DNA of 44,332 nt from Candidatus Acidiferrales bacterium. GTDB taxonomy: Bacteria; Acidobacteriota; Terriglobia; Acidiferrales; UBA7541. Location of the stretch: the NCBI GenBank assembly GCA_030038275.1, contig JASHPG010000097.1, forward strand, positions 1 to 44,332, in the 5' to 3' direction. Every line of letters begins with the position of its first letter. The first letter of the stretch is position 1. The notes under the pieces are model-generated. The model was not told the DNA's origin and made no database searches. It worked only from the letters and a program-made list of their open reading frames with translations. Shown piece after piece: positions 8,768 through 16,909 of this stretch. The position numbers and the translations under genes were made by a program.

Positions 8768-10216
8768 TTATAGCGTGAAATAAAAGACCGCACCTTGACC
8801 CACTGCGCTTTCCGCCCATACCGAACCTCCGTGACGGCTGACAATACGCTGCACGGTGGCTAGGCCGATGCCTGTGCCCGCGAAATCCGTCATGGCATGC
8901 AGCCGCTGAAACGCTCCAAACAGACGATCGGCGTACTTCGGGTCAAAGCCGGCTCCGTTGTCGCGCACGAAGTAACAAGCGGGACCGCCGTTCTCCCGCC
9001 GAAATCCGAATTCGATCGAGCCGTGGTCGCGTTTCGACGTGAATTTCCAGGCGTTGTTGAGCAAATTATCGAGCACGATTCGCAACAGTCCGGGATCGGC
9101 CCACGCTTCCATTCCTTTTTCGATGCGGAAATCGACGTCGCGGCCCGGCTGCGCCCTGCGCAGGTCGACGACAATGGATTCCGCGAGCGCGGTAGCGTCC
9201 ACTTTTTCCTTTTGAATGGTGGCACGGGAGACGCGAGCGAGATTTAGCAGATCATCGATTAGCATTCCCATCCGCTGCGCCGAAGCGCGAATGCGCCGGA
9301 GGTAGTCTTTGCCGCTCGCGTCGATTTGAGCGTCGTAATCCTCCAGCAGCGCCTGGCTGAATCCATCGATGCTGCGAAGCGGAGCGCGAAGATCGTGGGA
9401 GACGGAGTAAGAAAAAGATTCGAGTTCTTTATTGGCGTGAGTGAGCTGAGCGGTTCTCTCGTCGACGCGCCGCTCGAGTTCGTGGTGGGCTTCTCGCAGA
9501 GCGCGGTCGCGCTGCTCGATCTGTTCAAGCATTTCGTTGAATGCGCCGATCAGCAGCGCGACTTCGTCGTTCCTGCCGGTCGGCACTGCCCGCACGGAGT
9601 AGTCCTTGTTTTGCGTGACGTCGCGAGCCAGCGCGGCGAGTCCTACAATCGGATCCGCCACGGATTTTGCGAATAGCCACGAGACCAGCAATGCCGCCAC
9701 CATGGACGCGAGCAAAACCGCCAGCGCGATCCCCGCGTATTCCTTGCGGCGCTGGGCGAGCACGCTCAAATCGGACTCCACGTACACGATACCCAGAAGC
9801 CTTCCGCGAAAGGCGATGGCGCGCGCCAGCACGATGTCTCCACTGCTAAAAACGTGCGATTCCATGTGGCCCGGCGGAATAGCGGGCAGTTCCGGAATCC
9901 TATCCGTACGCATGCGCTCGTAAAGCGCGAAGCTCTTTCCCTGAACCGTGCAGATTCCCGCCCAGATGACATCGGGGGAGGCTCTAAGAGCTGAAAGGGT
10001 GCTTCGCGCAGACGCCGCATCGTTGAACAGCAAAGCCGAAACGCTGTTGGATGCGATGATTTGCGCGCGCACGGAAAGCTCGTTGACCATGCCTCGGCGA
10101 AAGCTGATCTGGTCGTAACCAACAAACGCCGCGCACGCCAGCGACAGGGCCGCGGCGCTGACCAAGAGATTGATCAACGTGACATTCCGGGCGAGCTTTT
10201 GGTTAGGCAGCCGCAT
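8768..10216 (-). CDS. Membrane histidine kinase with CHASE8-like sensor
   Basis: A 482-residue kinase starting at ATG 10216, two bases after the stop of the YfiR-like gene. Upstream extension to 10342 would overlap that gene and adds no homologous sequence. Domains are: membrane segment about 11-33; an extracytoplasmic sensor of about 125 residues whose start (AQIIASNSVSALLFNDAASA) resembles the CHASE8 domain of YfiN; a second membrane segment about 160-182; HAMP about 183-235; a coiled linker; HisKA with His274 in SYSVSHDLRAPL; and an ATPase domain with NNAWKF, DNGAGFDP and GTGIGLATV. All catalytic boxes are present. The tandem with YfiR suggests that the periplasmic YfiR-like protein tunes the sensor, with the receiver at 8303 as target. 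Confidence 0.9.
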   Translation of the reverse strand: MRLPNQKLARNVTLINLLVSAAALSLACAAFVGYDQISFRRGMVNELSVRAQIIASNSVSALLFNDAASARSTLSALRASPDVIWAGICTVQGKSFALYERMRTDRIPELPAIPPGHMESHVFSSGDIVLARAIAFRGRLLGIVYVESDLSVLAQRRKEYAGIALAVLLASMVAALLVSWLFAKSVADPIVGLAALARDVTQNKDYSVRAVPTGRNDEVALLIGAFNEMLEQIEQRDRALREAHHELERRVDERTAQLTHANKELESFSYSVSHDLRAPLRSIDGFSQALLEDYDAQIDASGKDYLRRIRASAQRMGMLIDDLLNLARVSRATIQKEKVDATALAESIVVDLRRAQPGRDVDFRIEKGMEAWADPGLLRIVLDNLLNNAWKFTSKRDHGSIEFGFRRENGGPACYFVRDNGAGFDPKYADRLFGAFQRLHAMTDFAGTGIGLATVQRIVSRHGGSVWAESAVGQGAVFYFTL

Positions 10217-10218
10217 TC

Positions 10219-10842
10219 TCAAAACCCCGATGGAGTTCCCTGGACAGACATCGCCACTTTCAGTAGATCCGAACTCAAAACCAGCCCCGCCGACTTGGCC
10301 GCGTGTAGATTGACTTCGAAACGCACGGTGTCGCCTTCCCAAACGAACTGGATCATGCCTCCGCGCTGGGAGAAATCAGGAATGTCGCTGACGGTAAGTA
10401 CTTCCTCATCGTCCAGCGACGAAAGGATGTCGTTGAGCTTTTTATCCTCGGAACGGCTGATGAAAAGGATGCGGCAAGGGCGAGCGTCGCGCGCATCCGT
10501 AATTCTCTGGATGCGAATCGGCTGCCGGTCGACAGTTTCTCCGGAAAAAGTGGAATCTAACACGGCGCCGAACGGATCTTTTCCAAGCACGCACACACCG
10601 AACGGAGCGCCTGAGGACTTGCTAAAATTCGGCCACGACACGAAAAGCGTGAAGTTATAGAGGTAGGCGGCCTTCACCTGATATTCGGTTGGCTTGGCTT
10701 GTTGTGCTTCCAGGCTCGGCGCAAAGGCCAGTGCAAGGGACAGTACGAATAGCGTCCATGACGCAAGATAGCGTCCAGGCGCGCAAACCGCGGCAATCGC
10801 TCCGGCCCGGCAGTACGAACGAGTTTCGGTTGGCCAGCGCAT
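10219..10842 (-). CDS. YfiR-like periplasmic protein (DUF4154)
   Basis: A protein of about 207 residues with a signal peptide or anchor (WTLFVLSLALAFAPSLEAQ) followed by the DUF4154/YfiR domain, recognised by YQVKAAYLYNFTLFVSWP, then VCVLGKDPFG, ILFISRSE, VLTVSDI and the C-terminal RFEVNLHAAKSAGLVLSSDLL region. In Pseudomonas, YfiR is a periplasmic inhibitor that binds the sensor part of the diguanylate cyclase YfiN. Here the next gene is a histidine kinase with a YfiN-like sensor region rather than a cyclase. The start is uncertain: ATG 10842 is used and an in-frame ATG at 10869 is also possible. Both lie far ahead of the hydrophobic stretch, giving a long basic n-region. Confidence 0.8.
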   Translation of the reverse strand: MRWPTETRSYCRAGAIAAVCAPGRYLASWTLFVLSLALAFAPSLEAQQAKPTEYQVKAAYLYNFTLFVSWPNFSKSSGAPFGVCVLGKDPFGAVLDSTFSGETVDRQPIRIQRITDARDARPCRILFISRSEDKKLNDILSSLDDEEVLTVSDIPDFSQRGGMIQFVWEGDTVRFEVNLHAAKSAGLVLSSDLLKVAMSVQGTPSGF

Positions 10843-11251
10843 TCTCGTCAGTGACCCCAAGCAACGCATGCGTAGAGGAATCTTTGGATTCGGACGCGAG
10901 ACTCGCCTATGCTTTCACTCGTTCCTCGCGAACCGAACGAGAGGCCAGCGGCGCTCTGAAATTGTCCCCTGCTCACACATCCTCCGTTCTGGTCCCGCTG
11001 GCCCAGGCCTGGGACTGCGTGCCGGGGCACAAAGCTGCGCCCAAGTCGGATCAGACAACGGCAGCCACACGACAGATTTTTTGAAGGGGTAGTGACATTC
11101 TATGACGCGTCGAGAAGCTGTCAAAGTTCTTCTGACTAATTTGTTTCCAGACGCGAAAATACAATGTGCCAATATGAAACGATGATTAGAGACCGCAAGA
11201 ACGGCACTCGGTAGTCGCGAGCCAAAGCGATTTACGCGCGAGCGAATACGT
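10843..11251. other. Gene-free stretch upstream of the YfiR-like gene
   Basis: About 400 bases separate the YfiR-like gene from the end of the multicopper oxidase gene; both are on the minus strand. It holds the strong promoter listed separately, a transcribed leader of about 250 bases, and a perfect 12-base palindrome, CCCAGGCCTGGG, near 11003-11014. Short open frames in the leader (for example 10848-11030 minus) look random. I looked for the conserved core of a cyclic-di-GMP riboswitch and did not find it. Confidence 0.5.
11097..11124 (-). promoter_or_regulatory. Sigma-70-type promoter for the YfiR/kinase/regulator operon
   Basis: On the minus strand a perfect -35 box TTGACA (11124-11119), a 16-base spacer and a -10 box TAGAAT (11102-11097). 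Transcription would start near 11090, leaving a leader of about 250 bases before the start at 10842. The match is close to consensus; activity is inferred. Confidence 0.6.
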
Positions 11252-12715
11252 TCAGGCGTAGCGGAAGAGAGCTTTGAAGCCGTAGTCCATGTGCTGCTGA
11301 ATATGGCAGTGGAAAAGGGTAAGCCCCGGCTGATTGGCGACCAAATCCACGGTCGCGCGCCCGTAGAACGGTACGATCACTGTGTCCTTCATGATCCCCG
11401 ATGTTTTCTTGCCGTTGATGTCCACGAGTTCGAAAGTATGGCGGTGCAAGTGCAGCGGGTGCGCGTCGTCGGTGCGGTTGTGAAAAACCAGGCGATAGCG
11501 GGCGCCCTGCTGCAACACAAATTCGCGGTCGTGCGGGTACTGCTTGCCATTCACGAGCCATGCGTTGAATTGCCCATCGCCACTTGGAATTTTTCCGAAC
11601 ACCATGTCGATGGTGTGATCGGGCGCGGGCTGCGCTCCGCCGGGTTTGCCGAACACCGTGTAGTCCCAAAGCACGTTCGCCGGCGGCAGCCACTGCGGCT
11701 GGCGATGCGCGTTCGCGTACTCCACAACAACACCGAGGCCGGAATTGCGGATCATGTCCTGCGTGCCGCCCAAAATCCACACTCCCGGCTGATTCATTTC
11801 GATGATGGCGTCCACGCGCTCGCCCGGCCCGAGCATCAGCGTTTCGACAGCTTGCGGCACGGGCACAGGATTGCCGTCCATCGCTACAACGTAAAACTTG
11901 TGTCCAGGCAGCGCGATGCTGCGATTCTCGATTGCGCTCGCGTTCAGGATGTGAGCCAGAACGCGTTGCCCGAGCCGCACGCGAATCGGATCGCCCGCGC
12001 CCAGCACTTTGTCGTTGATCGAAAAAACCAGCGAATCCACTTCCAGGCCGTTTGGTCTCGTGTCCAGGAGGGCTGGCCGTTCAGGCTGTGGGCCGAGTTG
12101 GCCTTGTTCGTCTGTGTCCATCGGCTGGTTGGTGAAATAGGGCTCCCAATCGCGCAGCGCGAGAAAAATCTCCTGATCGTAATTTCCGGCGTCGCGCCCG
12201 GAATCGACCATCAGAAAACCAAACTGGCCCGTGTATGTGCTGCGGTGCAGATCGGCCATAGCCATGGTGTGAGTGTGATACCAGCGCGTGCCCGCTGGAC
12301 GCGGCGTGAACTGATAACGCCGGCTGCCGTGCGGAGGCACGGACGGCGTTTGCTCTTCCTCAGCGCCATCGACTTCAGCAGGAATATGCAGCCCATGCCA
12401 GTGCACGTATTCTGGAACGTCCGTGTCGTTGAACACGTCCACAGTAACGGGCACGCCTTCGCGCATTCGCAGGATGGGGCCAGGCGATGTGCCGTTGTAG
12501 CCGATGGTGCTGATAATGTGGTTTGGCGTGAGCGGCACGGTGACGGGAGAGATTCGCAGAGTGATGTCTGCCTTTGAAGCCGGCGCCTCTTCGCCGTTCA
12601 TCTGCATGGGCGCGGCGTCCGGACGGCCGTTTTGCGCGCGCGCCGGCAGCACACTGGTCGCTGCTGATCCAAGGGCGGCGGCGCCGGCCAGCTTAATCAG
12701 TTCTCGGCGTTTCAC
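11252..12715 (-). CDS. Tat-exported multicopper oxidase
   Basis: A 487-residue three-cupredoxin-domain oxidase. The N-terminus (KRRELIKLAGAAALGSAATS) is a twin-arginine-type signal, so the protein is exported folded with its copper. All four copper motifs are present: HWHG (about 104-107), WYHTH (about 146-150), HPLHLHRHTFEL (about 419-430) and HCHIQQHMDYGF near the C-terminus. The residue at the usual axial position of the type 1 copper appears to be Phe rather than Met, as in high-potential laccases. Family members oxidise phenols or metals such as Cu(I), Fe(II) or Mn(II), reducing oxygen to water. No Met-rich copper-binding insert is seen, so the substrate is not predictable. It is divergent from the MoxR operon across 128 bases. 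Confidence 0.93.
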   Translation of the reverse strand: MKRRELIKLAGAAALGSAATSVLPARAQNGRPDAAPMQMNGEEAPASKADITLRISPVTVPLTPNHIISTIGYNGTSPGPILRMREGVPVTVDVFNDTDVPEYVHWHGLHIPAEVDGAEEEQTPSVPPHGSRRYQFTPRPAGTRWYHTHTMAMADLHRSTYTGQFGFLMVDSGRDAGNYDQEIFLALRDWEPYFTNQPMDTDEQGQLGPQPERPALLDTRPNGLEVDSLVFSINDKVLGAGDPIRVRLGQRVLAHILNASAIENRSIALPGHKFYVVAMDGNPVPVPQAVETLMLGPGERVDAIIEMNQPGVWILGGTQDMIRNSGLGVVVEYANAHRQPQWLPPANVLWDYTVFGKPGGAQPAPDHTIDMVFGKIPSGDGQFNAWLVNGKQYPHDREFVLQQGARYRLVFHNRTDDAHPLHLHRHTFELVDINGKKTSGIMKDTVIVPFYGRATVDLVANQPGLTLFHCHIQQHMDYGFKALFRYA

Positions 12716-12814
12716 AATTTCCTCATCCGATTGGCGCCGGAGCGAGCGGCAACGCGGAGTGCGAGCGGCGACATTGCAGAGAAGTTCCCGATTGGAGATG
12801 AACGCAGCAATTTG

Positions 12815-12832
12815 ATACGCTCTCCAGCGTAT
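12815..12832. repeat. 7-4-7 inverted repeat before the MoxR operon
   Basis: ATACGCT (12815-12821) and AGCGTAT (12826-12832) are perfect reverse complements around CTCC, ending 11 bases before the ATG at 12844. The site is in the divergent region between the multicopper oxidase and the MoxR operon, overlapping where a promoter such as TTGATA-N17-GAGTAT would lie. A transcription-factor operator for the 14-kb operon is a reasonable guess; nothing proves it. Confidence 0.4.
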
Positions 12833-12843
12833 TAGAGTATCTC

Positions 12844-13671
12844 ATGAAGCCCGTGCCCCGCATTGCGGTGCTGATCGCGCTGGTGACCGTCGGCATCGGT
12901 CTGTTGGCGCTGCGATCCCGCGGGTTCCAGTGGTACGGACAAGGTCCCTTCACTCCAGTCACTCCCGAACAAGCCAACGTCAAAGCTGAATTTCATTGGT
13001 CTCGCCTGCAATATAACGCGGCGCAAGGCAGTTTTGGCGGCTTTGGCTACCGTTATGGATACGGGTTCGGGGGCGGTAGTTGGGCCCAGGACTATCCCAA
13101 AGCCGACCGCCAGTTGCTAATGGCAATTCGCCGCCTGACGCGGATCGATGCGGCTCCCACGGAACAGGTAGTCGAGCTGGACGACGATAAAATCTACAAC
13201 TATCCGTTCATTTATGCCGTCCAAGTGGAGAACTGGACTTTTACGCCGGCGCAGGCCGCCCGGCTGCGGCAATACCTCCTGCGAGGAGGTTTTTTGATGG
13301 TTGATGATTTCCACGGCACGGAAGACTGGGAGAACTTCTTGCGCGGAATGCGTATGGTTTTGCCGAACCGGCCCATCGAAGACCTCAGCGACAACGATGA
13401 AATTTTCCACGTGCTTTACGACCTCGGCCATCGCTTTCAGGTGCCCGGCGAGCAATACGTCGTCACTGGCCGAACCTACGAGAAGGACGGCTACGTGCCG
13501 AAGTGGCGCGCCATTCGCGACGACAACGGGCGCATCGTGGTAGCCATCTGCCACAACATGCACCTCGGAGATGCCTGGGAATGGGCGGACAGTCCTGAAT
13601 ATCCCGAGCGCTTCTCGTCATTGGCGTTCCGACTGGGCATCAATTACGTGATTTACGACATGACGCATTAG
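12844..13671 (+). CDS. DUF4159 protein, first gene of the MoxR operon
   Basis: A 275-residue protein with an N-terminal membrane anchor (about 7-24) and an exported DUF4159 domain. Typical features are FHWSRLQYNA near the N-terminus, YNYPFIYAV, the RQYLLRGGFLMVDDFHG stretch, and a C-terminal region ending in FRLGINYVIYDMTH. DUF4159 has a fold related to class I glutamine amidotransferases, but its activity is unknown. A Gly/Tyr-rich patch (about 66-79) sits between anchor and domain. The gene is the first of the plus-strand cluster with only 41 bases before the next gene, so it is almost certainly part of the MoxR unit, where DUF4159 genes often occur. Confidence 0.85.
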   Translation: MKPVPRIAVLIALVTVGIGLLALRSRGFQWYGQGPFTPVTPEQANVKAEFHWSRLQYNAAQGSFGGFGYRYGYGFGGGSWAQDYPKADRQLLMAIRRLTRIDAAPTEQVVELDDDKIYNYPFIYAVQVENWTFTPAQAARLRQYLLRGGFLMVDDFHGTEDWENFLRGMRMVLPNRPIEDLSDNDEIFHVLYDLGHRFQVPGEQYVVTGRTYEKDGYVPKWRAIRDDNGRIVVAICHNMHLGDAWEWADSPEYPERFSSLAFRLGINYVIYDMTH

Positions 13672-13712
13672 AGGAATGGCGAAAGCGGACTAGGCGCGAG
13701 GTTCTGCCAACG

Positions 13713-15971
13713 ATGTTCGAGTGGTTGTTCAAGTATCCGGCAGCGGTGTTTGCGAAGGGCCAGTTCGTCCTTCTGGGAAGCTGGCCGCGCTGGATTCTTG
13801 CGCTGCTTATCGTGCTGGCCGGAGTCGGCTTAGGTCTGCTCATCTGGTCGCGGCTCTCGCAAGCGACGCTGCGGATGCGGAGTTGGCGCGCGGGGATCGT
13901 CTGGCTGCTTCAATTCTGTCTGGCGGCATTGCTGCTGCTCCTGCTCTGGCAACCGGCGATCACCGTGGCCGAATTGAAGCCGCAGCAAAACGTGATCGCT
14001 ATCCTATTGGACGACTCGCATAGCATGTCCATCGCTGATAGTGGATCTACGCGCGAGGCCGACGCCGTCAAGGCGCTGGAAAACGGCGTCCTCGCCAGCC
14101 TGCAGAAGAATTTTCAGACGCGCATCTACAGCTTCGATACGCGCATCTCGCGGGTTTCAAATCTTGCGCAGATTCAGCCGACGGCGCCGGCCACTCGCAT
14201 CGGCGATAGCCTCCAGCAGCTTGTCAGCGAAACTTCCGATCTGCCGGTTGGCGCGGTTCTGCTGATGAGCGACGGTTCGGATAATACAGGCGGCATCGAC
14301 CGCGCCGCCATTGCCGCGCTTCGCAGCCGCCGCATTCCCGTTCACACCGTGGGATTCGGCGCGGAGCATATGTCGCACGACGTCGAAATTGATGACGCAA
14401 CGGTCGCGCCGCGCGCGCTGGCCAATTCCCGCATGGCCGCGACCGTCACGTTTCAACAGGATGGGTTCGCTGGGCAAAAAGCCACCATTTCGGTGCGCGA
14501 TGGCAATAAGTTGCTGGCGTCGCGCGACGTGGCCCTTGCCGGCAATGGCAAATCGCAATCCGAAACTCTGTTGCTGAATGCCGGTGACGCAGGCGCCAAA
14601 TCGCTTACCTTTTCCATCGCTCCGCTTCCCGGCGAGACGAATACGGCGAACAACGCGATCACTCGCATGGTGAACGTGACGTCTGACAAACGCCGGATTC
14701 TGTACGTCGAAGGCGAGCCTCGATGGGAATACAAATTCATCCGCCGCGCCGAAACGGACGATCCCATTGTCGAAATCGCGTCCATGCTGCGCACCACGGA
14801 GAACAAGATATATCGCCAAGGAATCGAAAACCCCCAGGAACTCGCCGACGGCTTCCCCACCGATGCCAAGGACCTTTTTCAATATCAGGGACTGATTATC
14901 GGATCGGTTGAGGCAGGCTATTTCACTCCCGCGCAACAGGATCTGATTCGCCAATTCGTGGACCGGCGCGGCGGCGGATTGCTGATGCTTGCTGGACGAT
15001 TCGCTCTCGCCGATGGAGGCTGGTCCGGCTCACCCGTCGCACAGGCGCTGCCCGTCGTGCTGCCGGACCACAACAAGACGTTTCATCGCCTTCCCGCCAC
15101 CGTCGAACTGACCGCCGCTGGCAAGGACAGCCTGATCTGCCGCCTGACGGACGATCCCAGCGAAAACGCCGAGCGCTGGAAGAAGCTCCCGTATCTAATG
15201 GACTACCAGGAAGCAGGCACTCCCAAACCTGGCGCCGTCGTGCTCGCCGATTTGAAAGCGGATGGCCGCGAACTGCCGCTGCTGATCACGCAAAACTACG
15301 GCCTTGGCCGCGTCGCTGTGATGGCAACCTCCGGCACGTGGCGCTGGCAGATGAGCCTTCCAGCAGGGGATCCGACGCACAAAATGTTTTGGCAGCAGTT
15401 TCTTCGCTGGCTCGTCGCGGATACGCCGGGACACGTTGTCGCCAGCGTGCCAAGCCAGATGCTCTTCGACGATGGGCGCACAAAACTCACCGCGCAGGTC
15501 CGCGACGTCGATTATCTGCCTGCTACGGACGCGAGTGTACAGGCCCACATCATCGGACCGGGCGGAATGGCTGCGACGGTCGATATGACGCCCGTCCCCG
15601 ATTCGCCCGGCGCGTTTCAAGCCGATTGGAATGCCGAAAAACCGGGATCGTACATGGCCGAGGTTGTCGCCCAGCGCGGCGGTCAGGATATCGGACGCGA
15701 TGACGTCACTTTCGAGCGCATGGATGGCGTGGCCGAAAACTTTCACACGCAGCAAAATCGGCCGCTGCTCGAACAACTCGCCGCGGAAACGGGCGGAAGC
15801 TACTGGAGCCCGCAAAATCTCTCGAAGCTGGCGAGCCAGATTCCCTACTCTGAAGCCGGAATTACGGTTCGCAACACAAAACCCCTCTGGAACATGCCGG
15901 CCGTATTCTTCGTCATACTACTGTTGCTTTTCTGCGAGTGGATTTTGCGGCGGAAGTGGGGCGTAGTATGA
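13713..15971 (+). CDS. Membrane VWA protein with a glutamine-amidotransferase-like domain
   Basis: A 752-residue membrane protein. Two N-terminal transmembrane helices (about 26-45 and 62-80) are followed by a von Willebrand A domain whose metal site is present in LLDDSHSMS (about 99-106) with LLMSDGSD later. Next comes a beta-rich region, then an amidotransferase-like segment (about 380-465: FQYQGLIIGSVEAGYF, GGGLLMLAG) without an obvious catalytic Cys. A C-terminal helix (about 728-745) is followed by basic residues. The large middle part would face the periplasm. In MoxR loci such VWA proteins are the likely clients or partners of the ATPase. The stop overlaps the next start by four bases (ATGA). 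Confidence 0.85.
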   Translation: MFEWLFKYPAAVFAKGQFVLLGSWPRWILALLIVLAGVGLGLLIWSRLSQATLRMRSWRAGIVWLLQFCLAALLLLLLWQPAITVAELKPQQNVIAILLDDSHSMSIADSGSTREADAVKALENGVLASLQKNFQTRIYSFDTRISRVSNLAQIQPTAPATRIGDSLQQLVSETSDLPVGAVLLMSDGSDNTGGIDRAAIAALRSRRIPVHTVGFGAEHMSHDVEIDDATVAPRALANSRMAATVTFQQDGFAGQKATISVRDGNKLLASRDVALAGNGKSQSETLLLNAGDAGAKSLTFSIAPLPGETNTANNAITRMVNVTSDKRRILYVEGEPRWEYKFIRRAETDDPIVEIASMLRTTENKIYRQGIENPQELADGFPTDAKDLFQYQGLIIGSVEAGYFTPAQQDLIRQFVDRRGGGLLMLAGRFALADGGWSGSPVAQALPVVLPDHNKTFHRLPATVELTAAGKDSLICRLTDDPSENAERWKKLPYLMDYQEAGTPKPGAVVLADLKADGRELPLLITQNYGLGRVAVMATSGTWRWQMSLPAGDPTHKMFWQQFLRWLVADTPGHVVASVPSQMLFDDGRTKLTAQVRDVDYLPATDASVQAHIIGPGGMAATVDMTPVPDSPGAFQADWNAEKPGSYMAEVVAQRGGQDIGRDDVTFERMDGVAENFHTQQNRPLLEQLAAETGGSYWSPQNLSKLASQIPYSEAGITVRNTKPLWNMPAVFFVILLLLFCEWILRRKWGVV

Positions 15972-16909
15972 AGTTGGTCCAAGCACGGTTTGCCGCAATC
16001 CTGGTAGCCGCGTTGCTGATTGCGGTCCCCGCGCGCGCGGGGATTTACTACGTCACGGTCTCCGGACTCGCCGGCGAATCCGATTATGCACAGGAATTCA
16101 CCCAGCTAGCCAACGACCTCGATAAGCTGCTGAAATCCACCGGGCCCGACGCGCACGTTTACACCCTCATCAACGCGACGCGCGCGCAGCTCACGCAAAC
16201 CCTGACGCGAGTGGACAGCCAGGCAAAGCCGGACGACGACTTCGTCCTGATCCTCATCGGTCACGGAACTTTCGATGGTTACCAGTACAAATTCAATCTT
16301 GTGGGTCCGGACATCACCGCTCAAGATCTCGCCAAGCTGTGCGACCAAATCCCGTCGAAGCGCCAGCTCATCGTCAACACAACGGAAGCGAGCGGCGGGT
16401 CGGTGATGGCGCTGGAGCGCCGCGGGCGCGCCGTGATCGCTGCTACGAAAGACGGCAACGAGAAAAACGCGACCGTGTTCGCACGCTATTTCGTCCAAGC
16501 GCTGCACGATCCGCAGGCGGATCTCGACAAAAATAACGCGATCTCCGCGATGGAAGCTTTCGAGTACGCGCAGCGCCACACCGCGGATTTTTACGATTCG
16601 CAAAAACGCCTCGCCACCGAGCACGCCGTCTTTGAAGACACTGGCGAGCACGATCCCACGCGCACTCCCGAGACGGACACGGGCGAAGGCCTGTTCCTCT
16701 CGAATTTCACGCTGATTCACATCGGCGCAACGCAACAGGCTTACAACGATCCCGCGAAACGCGCTCTGCTGGCGCAAAAAGAAGATTTAGAGCGCAAGAT
16801 CGACACGCTGAAGTACCACAAAGCGGCCATGTCGCAGGACGAATACAAAGAGCAGCTCACGCAAGCGCTCCTCGAACTCGCCAAAGTGCAGGAGCAGCTC
16901 AACAAATGA
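15968..16909 (+). CDS. Exported caspase/C13-fold protein, probably catalytically dead
   Basis: A 313-residue protein with a Sec signal peptide (cleavage probably after PARA, about residue 24). Start ATG 15968 overlaps the previous stop as ATGA; an earlier in-frame ATG at 15938 lies deep in the upstream gene and is rejected. The body resembles the caspase-like fold of the C13 family. A strand ends in VLILIGHGTFDG, with His99 where the catalytic histidine lies, followed by FNLVGPDITAQDL. A next strand, QLIVNTTEASGG (about 133-144), is where the nucleophile Cys is expected. No Cys is there; the only one, Cys125, is in a helix. So a pseudo-protease or binding protein is likely. The C-terminal 45 residues form a coiled coil. 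The family assignment is by motif only. Confidence 0.7.
   Translation: MKLVQARFAAILVAALLIAVPARAGIYYVTVSGLAGESDYAQEFTQLANDLDKLLKSTGPDAHVYTLINATRAQLTQTLTRVDSQAKPDDDFVLILIGHGTFDGYQYKFNLVGPDITAQDLAKLCDQIPSKRQLIVNTTEASGGSVMALERRGRAVIAATKDGNEKNATVFARYFVQALHDPQADLDKNNAISAMEAFEYAQRHTADFYDSQKRLATEHAVFEDTGEHDPTRTPETDTGEGLFLSNFTLIHIGATQQAYNDPAKRALLAQKEDLERKIDTLKYHKAAMSQDEYKEQLTQALLELAKVQEQLNK

Noticed and set aside
10848-11090. Possible cyclic-di-GMP riboswitch in the leader of the YfiR-like operon
   Set aside because: The function of YfiR made this worth checking, but the conserved core and receptor motifs are not present on the transcribed strand.
11291-12577. 428-codon open frame antisense to the multicopper oxidase
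   Set aside because: It exactly shadows a gene with all copper motifs; the translation has no domain and the frame is open because of GC-rich codon bias.
15938-15967. Earlier in-frame ATG for the caspase-like protein
   Set aside because: It is 30 bases inside the VWA gene and would bury the signal peptide; the ATGA overlap at 15968 is the better start.
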